DNA of 64,000 bases from Prinia subflava (taxonomy: Eukaryota > Chordata > Aves > Passeriformes > Cisticolidae): contig NC_086283.1 of assembly GCF_021018805.1 (NCBI RefSeq), positions 9,251,162 through 9,315,161 of the forward strand. The letters run 5' to 3'. The notes beneath the pieces are model-generated. The model saw only the letters and a list, made by a program, of their open reading frames with translations. It ran no database searches and was not told where the DNA came from. Position 1 is the first letter of the stretch. Every line of letters begins with the position of its first letter. Made by a program: the position numbers and the translations under genes. Below are positions 28,801-40,800 of the stretch, one piece after another.

Positions 28801-31800
28801 TGAGCTAAAGACTTCAGAGAATCCACGATTTATAATAATAATAATTTCAGTTAATTATTAATTACTCACATCAAGAAAAAAGGAAAGAAGAAGATGGGGA
28901 AAGAGTACTGTTTCTTAAAATGAAGTACATGTCTGAGTGCATTGCTGTGTTTGAGCCAATTGCAGTAACTTGTTACTGGTAACTAAGTCAGGCCTCTTGT
29001 CTTACTAGAAGCAGGGTCTTAAATGAATTATACCTGCAGTAGGATTCCTTCAGTACTTTGTAGGCTACTGTTAAAAGATTTAGTATTCTAAGTCTGCTGA
29101 GGCTATAAAAAAGGCAGCTCTGAACAATTTGAAATGTAACCCTTCTTGTAATCTCATCTATCTTAGCACACAGAGCCAGCTAAAACGACAATAACCTGTA
29201 ATGATACTATGCAAGAATTAAAAGCAGAGCACCTTGGATTTGTTAGGACTAAATTTAGGTGACTGTTTAATAAGAAAGGAGAAAACCATGGCCTTGTTCC
29301 TGCAAAAACACTGGAAAAGTAATAATTTTCCATAAAGAAGTCACAGTACTTCAATATTAATGTTCCTCGAGTATATATTTCACAAGGCACACTTTAAATA
29401 GCCTTCATTAAGAATTTAGAGGCATATAAAGATAGCAAAATCTCTTGATGTGAGGAGAGAATCCCTCAGAACAGCAGAGCAAGCAGAATCATGTCCAGCT
29501 GTCCTCCAAGAACATAAGTAAGAAGCTAATTAAGCAAGTAAAGATGATGAGTGCTAGGACATAAAAAGGGGATGTTTCCTAGGTGGTGACTCAGAAATTT
29601 GGAAAAACCATGGTCTCCCTGACCCCAACCTCCTCTTTTCAAAAAACAGTCTATGTATTCAGATGGTAAAAGCTAATCACTTTGTAAGGGGCATGTATTT
29701 TTGTTTTGTTTTTTTTTTTAAATCCCAGGAAGATAGGAGTCGTCCTTTTGTTGCATCCAGTCCTACCAATGGCGTGGAGTCAGTTAAAGAAGGGTGGCTG
29801 TCCCAGGATCCTTATGACACCCATTATGGTGACACACACTTTTATGACTACAACAGTGACTGCTGGAACTGGACAATGTATCCTAAAACTCGTTTTGCTT
29901 CAGAGTATGGATTTCAATCCTGGCCTTCCTTCAGTACAATTGAAAAGGTAAGGCCTGGCCTCCACACCTTACTGTCTCCTTCGCTCTCTTTTAGTGAGGG
30001 CAATGAGTCTCTTCCCAACAAACTTCTGCATCCAAACTGTAGTAATGTGTTGTTAGGTGTGGTACGGCACAAGCAGGAGAGAGGTGTGTTCTGGTGGGGA
30101 GGGAGGAGATGAAACCATACTGTTTCCCTCCTCAGTGTTCAATATACTTTCCTTGGTGTTGCAAGAGGGACTCGGTTTGGATAACAGACTGTAATGAAAC
30201 TGTTACGTCTGGTAGTAATTCTATTTAATGTATAACTTAGTAATGATTCACTGACATCTGTTTACATTTATGGCATCTTGGGGGACACGTATTTGAGAAA
30301 GAAAAGAAACATGACAAAAGCTGAATTGTGCTGGATTTAAAAATGTTTTCATTTTTATGAATTTTACCAATTTCTTACATTTAAATAATTAGTTTCCTAA
30401 TGTATTGCATGTAAGAGGATTTGATTTTGTCTCTGTTAAATTTAGATATTTTATGTTCTGTCTTATTTATCAAAGTGGAGCAGAGACATATTATGCTGTT
30501 TGTCCATTTGTCCAGGGGGAGATGTTGATATTCGTGCATGCAAGCAAAAGGAGTTTAGAATGTTCCTTTCAATTTGCTGGGCAAAGCATATTATCTGAAG
30601 CATAATCAGAACACCAATCTATATCAATAACAATAAAAATTATTCAGTCCAGCCGAAAAAGAAATAAATTTAAATAATATTGTTTAGAGAGAGTAATTAC
30701 AATGAAAACTTGGCAATAATAATTTAATGAGTTATGCTGCATTGTTGTCTTTAGTTGAAAAAAGCTGTTTTATGATCATTTGTTATCAGAGGCAGGTTTT
30801 GAAAGTATATATACATATTATTATAACCCTACTGACTTTTACATAACTTTTATACCTAAATATGTTTGACTAGATTACATTCTTCCATATTAATCTAGTA
30901 TGCTTCTGATTTACTGTGAATGCAAGCAAAACTCTGAGGTCCCTTGGCCAACCCAAACCTTCTGACAAAAAACTTAAATGCCCCTGAGACAAAAGGTGCT
31001 CTTCTGGGTTCAACAACAATGTGTGTTTTCATTTATTTGTACAAAGAGAGTAAGCTAAGGGTGTTAGTGATTCAACGTCCTGGCATGACTACGTGAGGCA
31101 CTATAGAAATATACTACCAGTTTTAAGGTTTTGGATGATGTCAGTAGGCTGTAATGGATGATGTCAGTAGGCTTTCCTCAATATCCTGGCTGTCATTAAA
31201 TGCACATTCTACCTTTTCATTCAGATACCTTACTTTTGTGTTTTTTGAAAGGTTTCCTCCCCTGAGGACTGGTCCTACACAAGCAATTTTTCTCTCCATC
31301 GGCAACACCATGAAGGTGGCAATATTCAGATGCTTCAAGAGATTGGGCGTCATTTCAGGCTTCCCCAGAGCCCAGATCCTGTAAAGCAGTTCAAAGATAT
31401 GATTTATCTCACTCAGGTAACAGTGATGTCTTCCATAGAAGCAGCAGTCCATACTTGTTCTGTTAAATTCTATCCGCTGTTAGAACTGGACCTGATCCCT
31501 TAGGGAATGTTCCATTATAGAGAAAATTTCCATACTGAAGAACTGGAGAGTCCAGTTTAATTTGGAGCTACCTTGTATCTCTTTTATTGTAGAGAGTCTC
31601 CAATTTTCATGATAGAAGGGCTGGAATAGTCAGGGAATTACCCAGAAACTGTCTCAACTGGGAGAAAGTCTGTTGATATGTACTGCCTTGGTCCTTCTCC
31701 CCAGCTGGGCTCATGTATCTAGGAGAGGATGCAGAGGTGTGTTGGGCTTCCACAGTACAAAATTGTTTCCCTTGCTGCATGTTACTCCCTGTTCCAGGGT

Positions 31801-34800
31801 AGGATGTTTTGCTCTTCATGTGGCCCCTGCAGGCTGACTGCTTTGATTCTTGCCACGTGAAGCACACAAGCTTTGGAAGCAAGATTTTTTCCAAAGAATG
31901 TAGTTCTCTGTTGGATTAGTATTAGCTTTTATTTTGTTATGGACTTAAATATTGGTATTTTAGAGAATATATTTTGGGTTTTTTTTCAAATCAGAAGGAT
32001 ATGTTTTGCTTTTTATTCATAGGAGTAGTAGTAGTTCTGTATTATGCTTACTTCTTTACTTGTGATTTCTGTGCAACTTTTAAAAGATGCTAAGTAACTT
32101 TCTAATGCTATTAGGCAAATTGAAAGTGCTGTTGATTTTTGTTGTGTTTCAAGAATTTCAGAAACACTTTTGATGGAAATAAGAGCACACTCACTAAGTT
32201 TCTAATGTTTGAGACTGCTGTCAGCAAGTTTTATATAAAAGCAAAACAGCTTAAGAATTTTTGGCACTCTTGACAAGAGAACAAGGATAGATGATGCTGT
32301 GAGATTGAAATCAGGAGTTAAAGCTTGCACCATGAGGTCCTGACTCAAAAAAGGCTTGAGAGTTTCTGTAAAGCTAAGTCTCTCAAGGCCTTATTAAACC
32401 TTAATTTAATACCAAAATAAGGATAGCAAAAAGGATAAAGAAAGCAAACTTGCTTTAGTGGTTAACTAGAAGTGATATCTTTACCTTTTGGGCTATCCTG
32501 AAGGCTTTTAACTTTATTTTAGGAATTTCTTTATATTTCCCCAGCCTAATAATAAACTGTGGGAAGAACATAGCAGTCTGTTTAGCATCCATTGAGAACT
32601 TGGCCAATGAATAATTCTGCAAAGTGGTTTTAAGATGACATGGAGAAGGAGAAAAGGAGTGGGAGTGCAGCTGCAGAAGGGTTGCTTTTTAGATGCACAG
32701 TTTTGACTGTATAGTGAGAATGTAAGTTCAGAGTGTAGGGGTTTAGACATCAAGGTAATGTATACTGAAAGTCATGCAGCTTAACATAATTTTGCAACTC
32801 TGGAGGGGGTTACTTAAATTAATGTGAAAAAGAAAAACTTATTTTAAATTTCATTTTATTTTCCTTGTCTTTGATTTGCCTTTCAAAGACCATCTTCACT
32901 GTATGGAAGCAGCCTCACATGAGATTGTTTTGCTGGCAAAGCTGTTGGGAGCTCCTAGGAATAGAACTCCTTCCAGCAGAGATCCACTGCACTGCAGGTG
33001 TATACTCCTCAGGGCACAAGTTTAGAATTATGTGCTGTTGCTGTGAAGTCTGTGTTGTGTATCAATACATCCACACATTTTGGAAAAAAGTAAAATCCAA
33101 TATGCCAAAAATATTTTTTATCTCTTTGTTGACCAAGGTGATGCAGGCTCAGTGTATAAAGACAGAAACTGAATTCTATCGTTTTAGTCAAAGTGAAATA
33201 ATCAATGGAGAAGGACACACAATGGGAGCTCTGTACTGGCAACTCAATGACATTTGGCAGGCTCCTTCATGGGCTTCCTTGGGTAAGTTTTGTGACAGTC
33301 TGGTAACCGCAGCTACCAGTTGTGTTTTCCTCACCTGGAAGTATTAGAATAAGAAATATAGCTCTGCTCTGTCTCTTGGGTAGCTTTACAAACTTTGAAC
33401 ATATTTTGTCCATCCTTTAGAAATTCATTCCAGGATGGGATTTATGATGTAAAAATTTTCTTCTGTAGTCAGCTGGAGGAGAGATGGTTATCTCCAATGT
33501 GATTCATGGTGTCCTTAGCTGTCTCCAAACTGGGGTGAATTATCTTCTCCATGATGAATTTGATTTTCATAGAACTTCATAAGATATCTCTCACCCAGTA
33601 TAGCTTCTGAGAAGCTTTTTATAGGAGGTGCCTGGCTAAGATTTGATGTCTAACTTGGTGTCAGATGAGGTGAAATCACTCCTTGTGACTAAATTATTCA
33701 CCTAATATGCTATTTACACTTTTTTTTCCTATCAGAATGTAAAAATAATCAGACATATAAAGAGGAGTCACTTAGGCAGTAAGAAGTAGGAGAGGAATGA
33801 GGAATGTGTGGTATGAGGGAAGTGGCTGAATGAAAACATTTTGTCTAGAAGTAATTTTGAAATGGAGAAGCTGTCCTATGGCAGCTGTATAGGACTTGGG
33901 TAGATTCAATTTTAGTTATATCTCACATGTTTGGTTTTGAAAATCTTTAAGCATTTCACATGTGAAGAAATATGAGCAAACTAGAAAAAGCTAAGGAAAA
34001 AAGTAAGACTGGCTATGGACAGACTTGATGTGTTTGTGGAACAAAATGCCATTTGGCCTGGTTTTGTGAAAAAATTAGCCCACACCATCCTCCCCCTCTT
34101 TTCTGGGAGATGTTTGTCCTTCTCCCTTTTTTTTTTTTTTTTGGCTAATCCAAGCAAAATAACTGCAACAACAAGGAAAAACCAGTAGAAGAAAGAGGCT
34201 AAACTATTTAAATGTTAAGGCCATCTTTCTGGACTTTGTAGACTTGTATTAGCAAATGGAATATCACAGTGTTCATTTTTATGATTCTAGCAGTGAGTGA
34301 TGCTCTTAGGCTTTAAGTGCCTCAAGAGAAAAAGATGCTTGGAAAAGTGTCCCTTTGTAAAGACAGGTGTATTGATAGATGTAATGGTTATGGAGACCAT
34401 AAATGTCTATTTGAGTACAGAGATGACATCACTGTAGAATATTTATCAAATACTTGAATTATTCATATGTTGTTGAAGTTTGTTTAGAAGAAAGAAGCTT
34501 CAGCAGAGATACAGCTGTCCCTTTGTTTTGTTGTATTCCCTCAGTGAGATGAGGAAACATTTAATATTCATTTAATTAGGCAGTGTGGTAGAGGATTTTG
34601 AAATGCTAATGGCTGAAATTATGCAAGACTTCGGAGAAATTAATTTTATTTGCACTTCAAAAACACATTTCTGCATCTTGTTAGATGACACAGTAGTGTC
34701 ACCAATGAGTGCTTTTATTTAAATCTGTTACTTTGCAGAAAGTCATGGAAGGGTTTACATAATTTCCGGTACAAAGCAGAAATGTTTCCACATGGTGGGG

Positions 34801-37800
34801 AAGGAAGAAGGTAGCAAATGTTTCTCCTTTTAACTTTTACCTTGAAGATGTTTGCTTGGGTTGAATGAGAACACAGCATAGCACTTGTGTCACAGTACTT
34901 CTGCCTTCAGCTTAGAAGTAAACAGCTTTTATCACAACTGGGTTCTGATTGTTAGCACCTAGCTGTGAAGCTGACTGTGCCTTGTTGGATGATTTAGTGT
35001 CTCTGCAGGATGTTTTGGTGGAGTGCTGTGACACTCCCAGACAAGCGTCTCACCTTAAGGTACCCAACTCAGTTGTCATGAGATTCCCTTGAACAGATAA
35101 CTGGCTTTTATTGCAGGTTCAATATTTAGATCCCCTGGTGAGTCTCGAAACAGGCTGTTATGGAGAATAATTGATCTTAATTCATGAGGCTGAGGTGACG
35201 AAAGAACTAGCAGCATGTTTCTCAGATTGCATTTAATGGTGTGAAGTGATTAATTTAAAATCATTTCAGGGACATCTGTTTATTTGCACTCCCACCGTCA
35301 CTGTAGAAGGCTTCAGGGAAGAGACAGAAAAAAGGGTACTGGGGTCTCATTACAAATAAAATTATAGTTTCCTGTTCTGAAGTTTAATACCACAGAGTGC
35401 AAACCCCTTGTTATTGTCAGAAAAAATTGAGGAACGTGGATTTCTGTAAGAATTTGTTTAAATGTGGTGGGAGGAGGAGAAAACCACCCCAGGGCTATTT
35501 TAAATAACTTTTGACTGTTGCCTTTGGGCATGCATGTCTGTAACAGGAAAGTTTAAACCCAGGGGTTTCTCATGATCATCTGGAGGTTTCCTGACCTCCA
35601 GATTTTTTACATCCATTTTTGGGTGTGTGTGCATGGTATGGTTGATATGTAACTTGTCTGTTTTTAAATAAAGGAAGGTGACTCTAGTCATATGGAAATC
35701 AAAACAACAGAAGAACTGGAAAATATGGGAATTTTATTGAGCTTTAGTTTTCCTTACTGTCCAAAGTTATTTTGACAAATGTATGTTTCAATTATCAAGA
35801 TCCTGTTGCTGGAAAAATTGTATTTGGAAAACATTTCCTGTGTGAAACTGCTACAGCAGTTGAGTTTTGGTTCTTTAAAATGGCTCTAGTTTTTTGCGGA
35901 AGGGAAATGCCAGTCTTAAAAGCTGATCTGAGTTAAGCAGACTAATGGTGTTTCAAGCATTTCAAAACAATGGGTGTCATGGTGGTAGAGTGGGTTTTGA
36001 AATGGTGCAAACTTCTAAGTGTGTGGTTTGTTTGATTTTGTTTGTTGGCTGGGGTTTTTGTTTGCTTGGGTTTCCCTGTGGAAGTTTAATGCCATGTTCA
36101 CTCTGAGTGTGTCATCTTTTCCACTGTAAAGGTTTTCTGAGGATCTCTGCTGCTTAGGTAGCAAACCTTCTCTCTTTCCCTCTGCAGTGTGGCTGGGTAA
36201 TCCAGTTGGAAATCAAGGCACAGCAGAGATTGAGAGAAGGACCCATTCAAAAAGGAACAGATTTTATATTACACTAAGTAGCAAAAACTGCTCTACATCA
36301 ATTGCATTATTGATTTCTATATATAAGACAGCTGAAGCCTAGATTTTCATCATGTGAATTAAGCTCAGGAAAAAATTTCAAGTCAACAGGCACTGAAACA
36401 TCAGATCATGCTGGGTAACTTGTCTGAGCTTGTGGTGGGCTCTGCTTGGATTCTGCAGTGAGCAACATCTATTGCATTGGCCATTTAATTAACTAACAAT
36501 TGAAATTCCAGGAAGTCCTGGAGCGGTCCTGATGGCTTTAGAGATTTCAACCCCTCCCAGACTCTCCCTGTCCATTTCTCATACCAGGCCCATAGCTTTT
36601 GTTTGTTGGATCAGATACTGCCCCCCAGTTTACTGTGTTTCAGACAATCCATCCCCAGTCCAAATCTCCCATCTTCTCAAGTTTAATTGACTGAAGGAGT
36701 TATTTGTTAGCACCTCCTGGTTCTGGTAGATTTGTTCGTTAAACCACCAGTGTTTTCTCTCAGGAAGTGTCCCTGGAATGCCAGAGTATGCCTTTGTTCA
36801 TATCACCAGGGGATCAGACCCAGCCAGCACAGGTTTATGAAAGACAAGTCCTCCTTGACCAACCTGATCTCCTCCTGTGACAAGGTTGGTGGATGAGGAA
36901 AGGCAGTGGTTGTTTTCTGCCTGGACTTTAGCAAAGCCTTAACACCATTTCCCACAACATTCTTCTGGAGAAACGGGCTGCTCATGATATGGATGAATAC
37001 ACCATTCACCATGAAAATAAACTGCTGGAGGGACAGGTTGAGTGTGCTGATGAATGGATTCATATCCAGCTGACAGTGGGTTACTACTGGGAATTCCCAG
37101 GGCTCAGTACTGTGGCCAGCCCTGCTTAATATCCTTTCAAGGGTCTGAACAAGGGGTTCAAGTGCACCCTCAGCCAGTTTGCAATCAACACGAAGTTGGG
37201 TGGGAGTGGCAGCAGGCTGGATCAATGGGCTGAGGCCAGTTCTATGAGGTTAAACAAGGCCAAGTGCTGAATCCTGCACGTTGGTCACAGCAGCTCCAGG
37301 CAGTGCTACAGGCTGAGGCAGAGTAGCTGGTAAGCCACCCAGTGGAAAAGTATCTGGGAGTGCTGGTCAACAATGGCTGAACACGAGCCAGCATGTGCTC
37401 AGGTGGCCAGGAAGGCCAGTGGCATCTCGGCTTGTGTCTGTGGCTAGAAGGAGTAGGGAAGGATTTGTCCCCCTGTACTTGGCACAGTTGAGTCTGCACC
37501 TCAAATTCTGTGTCCATTTCTGGACTCCTCGCTACAAGAAGGACACTGAGGGGCTGGAGCATATGCAGAGGAAGGCAACAGAGCTGGGGAAGGGTCTGGA
37601 GCACAAGGCTTATGGAGAGCAGCTGAGGGAGCTGGGGGTGTTTAGCCTGGAGGAAAGGAGGCTGGGACACACAAACACACACACCCCTCCACACCCCTCT
37701 TCAACTACCTGAATGGAGGTCATAGTGGGGGTCAGCCCCTTTTCTCCATTAACAAGTGACAAGTGACAAGTGACAAGACAGGAGGAAATGGCATAAAGTT

Positions 37801-40800
37801 GTGCCAGTGGAGGTTTAAATTGGATCTTAGGAGAAAGTTCTTCACCGAAGGTATTGTCAAGCATTGCAGTGGGCTGCCCAGGGAAGTGGTGGAACCACTC
37901 TCCCTAGAGATATTTACAAGATGAACAAGCGTGGCATGGGAACTTAGGGACATAGTTTAATGGTACACTTGGTAAGTGAACAGCTGAAGTTAATCCTAGA
38001 GGTCTTTACCTCTAAATGGTTCTACTGTTCTATACTGAGAAGCACCAATATACTGAATATGTTCATCAGTTTAGTGACTGTCTGTTTTGAAGGAGCACAG
38101 CTGCCTCTCCTGAAGTTTTCCTCCAGCCTTATCACTTTGGTTTGCTTCAGTGCAATTAACTTGAATGCCAGTGGTGTTTTTGCTGACAATAGACTGATCT
38201 CATAGCACAGTTCAATCTTGTGTGGATTTTCCAGGCAAATATGAGCTTCTCTTGTTACTCTCTAAGGTAGCTGGCTGTGAACTTGCTGGAAACAAGGTGA
38301 TGTGTAAGTTGCTAAGCTGGAGCTAATGCATTACTCTTCACAAAGATCATTCATGTCTATGTAGAGTGCAGACAAAGCATGTTCAACTCCCCCTGGAAAA
38401 GTCATAACAACCATTTAAAGACAACTCTGGATAACTCTTTAATTACGAGATGTTTGAAAGTGCTAAGAGCTTTGTACAAGAACCAAAACTAATTACTAAT
38501 AAAGTTATAAGAAGAACATCTCATTGAAAATATTCTTCATACATCATAAAGTAGACATCAGCTTTAAACTTGTTATATAAAATAAAAAGCCAGAAACAAG
38601 AATGAAATCGGTATCTAACTTCTATCTTTGTGAGATGGTAGAGCTGACTTGCTACTTCTTTTTAGTGCCATTTCAATGACTGGATAATGGCTGAGCAGAG
38701 ACAAACTTAAAATGCAGACAGTGGGTGCTAGATGGAATGTTAGTGGAAGAAATGATGGAGCTTCTCTTTCAAAATGATTATGTGGCAGTGCTGCAAAGCA
38801 AAAATCAAAATTGCCTTTTTTGGAGAGGATGCAGAGTTTGAAGGCTTTCACATTTTAATGGCAGACTTTCAAAGTATTAAAAGTAGTAAGGTACAGCTTT
38901 CCATTAAAGAAGCAGCGTGAACTGTTTGTCATGTGTCTGTCATGGATACTAACTTCCATGGAGGAGGTGTTGTCTTTAGATCTTGGCAAATTTGTTTTGC
39001 CAAGCTCAGTGTTGTCTTTGATTTAGGAACTTATTTTTGTCTTTATTGCTATTGATGTCCTCTAAAGATGAACTGAAAGAAGGAGTGGAAACAGAGAAGA
39101 GAGCACTTCGTATAAGTACCCTGTCTCTTTTTATAGTAATGGTAGTTTGTGAACTGTTAGCATGTTTGTCTGGATTCTCAACAACACAGATGCTCCAGCT
39201 TCTTGGTTTATGTGTGATATGCTGTGTCAGCCTTGTGTTTGAGGTTTCCTTTAACTGAATGACAGTGTAGCAGTGATAGGACAGAGACATAGAAAAATGT
39301 AAACTTTTGGGAAAGCTCAAAGCTTTCCCAAGAAATAGCATTAGCTCCTTCCCAAGAAAGAGCTTCAGATCTTTCCCAGGGCAGAGCCTTGCTTGGAAGG
39401 AAGCAGGAGTACCTTCAGTCATTCTTTGCACTTGATAGAGGTGAAAAAAGGTGGAAGGGGATGTTGCATTGCCAATAGCAGGACCAGGAAGCACATACGG
39501 GGAATGTGGGACAAGACAGTCTCGGATTCAGTTTCAGTCTTCTTTTTAACCATTTTTAGAGTATGGCGGTAAGTGGAAACTGCTCCATTATTTTGCCCAG
39601 AACTTCTTTGCACCACTGCTGCCTGTGGCCTATGAAGACAAAGGGATGTTGCACATTTATGGTGTCTCAGATCTTCATGAGGACCACAAGCTGACTTTGA
39701 GGGTAAGTGGCACCTGCCTCACCATTCTTGTGTGCCTCCTCCAAAAACGTGAGAAGCTGAAATGAACATCTTTGTACAGACAAGCTTCAGTAAGGCCATG
39801 CTCAAACATCATGAGATGCAACTCTAGTGTTTAATCTTAGGGGCAACACTGTTCTTTATTAAAGTAGTCTGTAGTGCTTCACAGAAGGAGTTGCTTTGCT
39901 TATAGCCTCTAGGTATAAGGCTGAAACGAACTATTCTGTTGAAATCTTAAATGGATTGATGGTTAAATAGAACAAAATGTGAAAAATGGTACCTCACTAC
40001 TTATCAAAACTGTTCCCTGGGTATTAGAACTAGATAACCTGATGAAGTAGGGGGGGAAAAAGGGATTGTACCATTGCTTACCAGTACTCAAACTATATGG
40101 CTCTGGGAAAAAGGACTGGATTATTTTCTGAAATATGAACAGTGCATCTTTAATTGGAAGGTCACCTATGCATGTCATCATTTTGCAATTGATCCCTTAA
40201 CTGTTTTCTGATAATGCTATAGAAACTGATAGGATTTTTAAGTCACTATTTGGACTGCTGTGTTTTCTTATAGACAACATACATCCTTTTCAGTTTGTTA
40301 CATTTTGTTGCTGTTAATCGTACAGCAACCAGATCCCAGATGAATTAGGGACCATTTTCAGTATGAGAGGTAGCTCCTGATATAGAGTGTATCCCATGTG
40401 AAAACAGTGTGAAGGATGGAAAAACAGACCTCAAGACCTGGAATAACTCACTAGTCACTACTAGTTCCAAAACAGTAATTTTGGAACTAGTAGTATGAGT
40501 AAGTCAACTCCTAGATCATTGCTCTGTCTGGTGGCATCCATGAATTTTCAGATTTATACGGTTGCTTATATGGAGTAATGTATGGTACAAGAAAATGGTT
40601 GCAATTTCTGGATAGTTAGTTCTTGGGGTGCACTTAATAGAATTGTTCATTTCTGGTCTGAGTTACTCTAACAGACATAAATTCAGATTTTCTGATAGCA
40701 TCAAAGACATGTTTGCAGTAGGATGGTTCTGATGAATACTGTACATTGCACTTCAAGAAGATTTGGAACTTAACTCTTAAAAGGAGTTACGATCTATACC

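Larger units (their letters stand above)
33283..39559 (+). other. MANBA: MANBA intron 14
   Basis: A 6.3-kb intron with a poly(T) at 34.13 kb, the CR1 element at 36.8-38.0 kb and a hairpin at 39.3 kb. No gene apart from the decayed CR1 reverse transcriptase. Confidence 0.9.

Noticed and set aside
32865..33347. 160-codon + strand open frame around MANBA exon 14
   Set aside because: Only 33138-33282 is coding. The rest is intron left open by chance; the acceptor at 33136-33137 and donor at 33283-33284 delimit the exon.
34127..34142. Poly(T) as the tail of a minus-strand processed pseudogene
   Set aside because: I recognise no gene-like sequence next to the tract and no target-site duplication.
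37395..37712. 105-codon + strand open frame with [15 protein letters not shown] sequence
   Set aside because: It is a surviving fragment of the CR1 ORF2, not a host gene.
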